Shown: piece by piece, positions 6,061-8,147 of the stretch
Layout of the letters: the number at the start of each line of letters is the position of its first letter
Position numbering within the stretch: the stretch's first letter is position 1
NCBI GenBank assembly: GCA_002385475.1
Contig: DGDO01000015.1
Location: 355 to 8,501, forward strand
Reading direction: 5' to 3'
From: Candidatus Sordicultor fermentans
Lineage (GTDB): Bacteria > Atribacterota > Atribacteria > Atribacterales > Caldatribacteriaceae
DNA length: 8,147 nucleotides
Program-made: the position numbers and the translations under genes
The notes under the pieces: model-generated
What the model saw: the letters and a program-made list of their open reading frames with translations, nothing else
Databases searched by the model: none
Told to the model about the DNA's origin: nothing

Positions 6061-7734
6061 GGGCACTACCGATAATTTTTCTTTCATTTCTCGAAGACAA
6101 TCCTGAGCTTCTTTAATTTTCCCTCGCTCGAAAAGAAGCTGCAATAAGTTCCCCCGAGCCTGAGGATGCCGAGCATCAAGAGCGAGAGCTTGCCGGAAAT
6201 ATTCCTCTGCTCTATCCCAGAGGTTTTTGTTAACCATCTCCACCCCTAAGTTATTGAAAAGGTCTGCTGAAGCATACCGCTGGAGCTCCTCGCCATATTT
6301 TCGCGCTTTCTCTCCTTCCCCGAGAAGTGAAGCACACCTTGTAAGGCTGGCATACAGGTCGACTTTATCCACTCTGAAAAATACCATAGGGGAAACACTC
6401 CGGCGATGGTCCACAGTAAGCGTTTTCTCCAGAGCTGAAAGCGCTTCTTCATATTTCCCCTGCGCTTCATAGACTTTCCCCATAAAGTAATAAATATCGG
6501 GGAGATGAGGGTCTTTTTCTCGTAAATATTCAAAATACTCCAAAGCTTTATCCTCATCTCCATCTAAATGATGAATCCACCCCAGCTCTAAATAAGCATT
6601 CAACACTGCAAAGTTAAATTGAGGAGATTTTCTTATCACATTTTCAAAGATTGCCCGAGCGATTTTTGTCTCTCCCCGGGCAAGATGAGTCTTTCCCAGA
6701 TAATTAAGGATATCAACATCGTGAGGGTCGTCTCGCAATGCCTGGAGCAAAAGACGATAGTTTCGCTCCTGCACTTTGGCACTGGTTTCTTTCTCCTTCT
6801 GGTATCCATGATGGTGAATAACAATATCAAAGAGACGACCTACTTTTTTCCCTGAGGCAAAAAGTGACCGCTCTACCACTTCGTGAACTCTGCGTTGGAA
6901 ACGAATATCAGGATGGTTACGGAACACTCGCACCAAATAACTGGTTAAAATATTGTGACCTTCAGTATCGAGAGGGCTGTGAATGGGCAGCATAAATCCT
7001 GCATAATCGGTATATTTGAGGATAATCTTCAGCTTTTTAAGACTCTCTTCATCTATTTCCTCATCGGCATCCAGAACCAGAATCCATTCCCCCTGAGCGT
7101 GGCGCAAAGCCTCATTACGCGCTGCAGCGAAATCATCTCTCCAGGGAAAGTCATAAACTTTTGCCCCTAAAGACCGGGCAATGTCTTTAGTATCATCAGT
7201 TGAGCCAGTATCGACGATGATTGCCTCATCTACGCCGGGGATAACAGAGGGGAGATATTGAGAGAGGTTGTGTGCTTCATTTTTAACTATCATACACAGA
7301 CTCAAAGAAGGTAAATCTTCATTGCTAAACTTAAAGATATGATCATAAAGCCACAAGAGGTTAGAGGCAGCATCAGAAAGCTCCGGGCGCAGCTGCAAAG
7401 CCCGCTCCAGAGCAAATTTGGCTTCTGAATATCTCCCTCTTTTAATATATACTGCCCCTAAGTTGTTCCACGCTTCAGGATACGAAGGGTCAAGCTGAGT
7501 AGCAAAGCGGAGCTCTCTTTCTGCTTCCTTCAGGTCTCCTCTCTCGTATGCCACCACACCCAGGCCATTGTGAAAAGGAGGATAATCAGGATTTATCTTC
7601 AAACCTCGCCGGAAACACTCCCCTGCCCGGTCATAATCTTTTTGAGCTAAATATTGATCCCCTTCTTTGGCCAGTTGCCCCAGGTCTGCAATATCGGCTT
7701 TTTCGCTGGAGTTTTTTGTCACTCGGAGAGCCAT
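6058..7734 (-). CDS. TPR-glycosyltransferase 2-TPR fusion protein, probable flagellin modification
   Basis: This 558-residue protein carries a GT2 domain between two TPR blocks. About three TPRs occupy 19-130 (YDRAGECFRRGLKINPDYP, then similar 34-residue units). The GT2 domain (about 143-315) shows SLCMIVKNEA (145-154), VDTGSTDDT (174-182), FAAARNEAL (202-210), WILVLDADEE with the DxD at 222-224, and a histidine cluster HHHGY (307-311). C-terminal TPRs run from about 335 to 550. It has no signal peptide or membrane segment, so it should be cytoplasmic. TPRs commonly bind proteins, so a protein acceptor is plausible. Its own consensus sigma-28 promoter and its place immediately before flagellin point to flagellin glycosylation. 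The reaction itself is inferred; glycan-chain synthesis on another carrier is the alternative. The ATG follows GGAGGTGA at ideal spacing. No terminator separates it from flagellin, so its transcript may also read into fliC. Confidence 0.88.
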   Translation of the reverse strand: MALRVTKNSSEKADIADLGQLAKEGDQYLAQKDYDRAGECFRRGLKINPDYPPFHNGLGVVAYERGDLKEAERELRFATQLDPSYPEAWNNLGAVYIKRGRYSEAKFALERALQLRPELSDAASNLLWLYDHIFKFSNEDLPSLSLCMIVKNEAHNLSQYLPSVIPGVDEAIIVDTGSTDDTKDIARSLGAKVYDFPWRDDFAAARNEALRHAQGEWILVLDADEEIDEESLKKLKIILKYTDYAGFMLPIHSPLDTEGHNILTSYLVRVFRNHPDIRFQRRVHEVVERSLFASGKKVGRLFDIVIHHHGYQKEKETSAKVQERNYRLLLQALRDDPHDVDILNYLGKTHLARGETKIARAIFENVIRKSPQFNFAVLNAYLELGWIHHLDGDEDKALEYFEYLREKDPHLPDIYYFMGKVYEAQGKYEEALSALEKTLTVDHRRSVSPMVFFRVDKVDLYASLTRCASLLGEGEKARKYGEELQRYASADLFNNLGVEMVNKNLWDRAEEYFRQALALDARHPQARGNLLQLLFERGKIKEAQDCLREMKEKLSVVP

Positions 7735-7758
7735 TTTCTCACCTCCACTCTATAATAA

Positions 7759-7785
7759 TTATCGGCAAGGATCTGAAAAACTTTA
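7759..7785 (-). promoter_or_regulatory. Sigma-28 promoter of the TPR-glycosyltransferase gene
   Basis: On the minus strand, TAAAGTTT (7785-7778), exactly 11 bases, then GCCGATAA (7766-7759). This is a perfect match to the sigma-28 consensus. It lies 24 bases before the ATG at 7734, so the leader is very short and little more than the GGAGGTGA site. It places this glycosyltransferase in the late flagellar gene class together with flagellin. Confidence 0.94.
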
Positions 7786-7837
7786 GGTTTCTCTCTAAAA
7801 ATATGGTTATCTGCATAAAAGATTATGGATTCAGCCC

Positions 7838-7856
7838 TTTTTGCAAAACGCAAAAA
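7838..7856. repeat. Small perfect inverted repeat
   Basis: TTTTTGC and GCAAAAA form a 7-bp perfect inverted repeat around AAAAC, about 50 bases upstream of the sigma-28 promoter. The stem is mostly A-T, so it is a weak terminator candidate; it could be an operator. The rest of 7786-7930 is AT-rich and shows no convincing gene. Confidence 0.35.
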
Positions 7857-7943
7857 TTATTGAATAAAATATCTTGCAACACATAGCAATAGAAGAAAAA
7901 TACCAGAGATCCTTATACATAATACTGTAAAAGGAGAGAGAAA

Positions 7944-8072
7944 ATGAAAAAGAGTCGAGGAACACTCTCGTTTGTCATGCCTGAAATCTTTAATCAGGCA
8001 TCCAAATCATCCGTCATTCCCGAAATTTTTTATCGGGAATCCACCCCCCTCCGTCATTCCCGAAATCTTTAA
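7944..8072 (+). CDS. Possible 42-codon ORF running into the repeat array
   Basis: ATG at 7944 is preceded by AAAGGAGAG at a suitable distance, and the frame stays open for 42 codons to TAA at 8070-8072. The first 10 codons (MKKSRGTLSF) come from unique sequence, while the remainder is translated palindromic repeat (for example VMPEIFNQAS, then SVIPEIFYRES). This looks either like a gene start cut off by arrival of the repeats or like a chance ORF behind a purine-rich stretch. No clear sigma-70 promoter is seen. No function can be proposed. Confidence 0.25.
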   Translation: MKKSRGTLSFVMPEIFNQASKSSVIPEIFYRESTPLRHSRNL

Positions 8073-8082
8073 TCGGGAATCC
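7974..8082. repeat. Three tandem copies of an intergenic palindromic repeat
   Basis: Three units begin at 7974, 8013 and 8053 with a period of 39-40 bases. Each has the form GTCAT-stem, 9-base loop, stem-CC. The stems are ATGCCTGA/TCAGGCAT (7977-7984/7994-8001), ATTCCCGA/TCGGGAAT (8016-8023/8033-8040) and the same again (8056-8063/8073-8080). Loops are AATCTTTAA or AATTTTTTA. Unit 1 differs from the others at two stem positions, and both changes are compensated on the other arm. The elements resemble REP/BIME-like repeats found between genes in many genomes. Confidence 0.88.
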
Positions 8083-8103
8083 AAATGCTTTTCAAAACAC
8101 TTG

Positions 8104-8135
8104 TGGACCCCTGATAGGGGCACTCAGGGGCAGGC
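8104..8135. repeat. Fourth, inverted and diverged palindromic repeat unit
   Basis: TGGA followed by CCCCTGA (8108-8114), a 9-base loop, and TCAGGGG (8124-8130) has the layout of the reverse complement of the three units to the left (TGGATTCCCGA, 9 bases, TCGGGAATGACG). The stem sequence has changed at three pairs with pairing kept. An alternative, shorter hairpin CCCCT-GAT-AGGGG (8108-8120) uses the same left arm. The array may continue beyond the window. Confidence 0.6.
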
Positions 8136-8147
8136 TAAAAGCGGCTT

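Larger units (their letters stand above)
7735..8147. other. Intergenic region right of the TPR-glycosyltransferase gene
   Basis: Beyond the sigma-28 promoter and the repeats described separately, this stretch is AT-rich at 7786-7940 and shows no RNA gene or ORF with family motifs. The 7735-7758 part is the short leader, with GGAGGTGA before the ATG. Confidence 0.5.

Noticed and set aside
6246..6563. A 105-codon frame on the minus strand inside the TPR-glycosyltransferase gene
   Set aside because: It overlaps a clear TPR coding region in another frame and its translation shows no domain.
7548..7886. A 112-codon plus-strand frame across the TPR gene start and its promoter
   Set aside because: It runs antisense through a strong gene start, RBS and sigma-28 promoter, and its product has no domain.
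7974..8082. CRISPR-like array
   Set aside because: Only three units with about 8-10 bases between them; the units themselves are palindromic, the gaps are too short for spacers, and no cas gene is nearby.

Overview
The window is a bacterial flagellar-filament locus with glycosyltransferase genes on both sides and an interspersed palindromic repeat array at its right end. The filament genes (flagellin, FlaG, FliD, FliS, a FliT-like protein), near-consensus sigma-28 promoters and strong GGAGGTGA-type ribosome binding sites point to a motile bacterium. The flagellin termini resemble those of Firmicutes, Thermotogae-like and deep-branching candidate-phylum bacteria more than enterobacteria. I cannot name the genus; the moderate GC, strong Shine-Dalgarno sites and scattered 'CGTCATTCCCGA...TCGGGAATCC' palindromes would also fit an uncultured lineage.

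Layout. Bases 1-1642 (plus strand, clearly AT-richer) hold the tail of an unidentified gene and two short GT-A-fold glycosyltransferases; the second appears to have lost its proper start through a one-base frameshift. Bases 1643-1788 are a convergent gap. Bases 1789-7734 are all on the minus strand. Read in the direction of transcription they are: a sigma-28 promoter, a 558-residue TPR/glycosyltransferase/TPR protein, a second sigma-28 promoter whose -35 box starts in that gene's stop codon, a leader of about 150 nt, flagellin, a strong intrinsic terminator, then flaG, fliD, fliS and a fliT-like gene packed closely together. Bases 7735-8147 contain the first sigma-28 promoter, a small inverted repeat, a possible 42-codon ORF and four palindromic repeat units.

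How it fits together. Flagellin is made in bulk late in flagellar assembly. FliS and the FliT-like protein would act as export chaperones, FliD as the filament cap and FlaG as a filament-associated factor. The TPR-glycosyltransferase shares the late sigma-28 promoter type with flagellin and lies directly upstream of it, which suggests that it glycosylates flagellin or builds the glycan for it. The flagellin leader carries hairpins with GGA in their loops, one of them over the Shine-Dalgarno site, suggesting CsrA-type translational control. The terminator after flagellin would keep the accessory genes at a lower level. The most unusual points are the sigma-28-controlled TPR-glycosyltransferase, the possible CsrA leader, the frameshifted glycosyltransferase start, and the repeat units whose stems change in compensating pairs.
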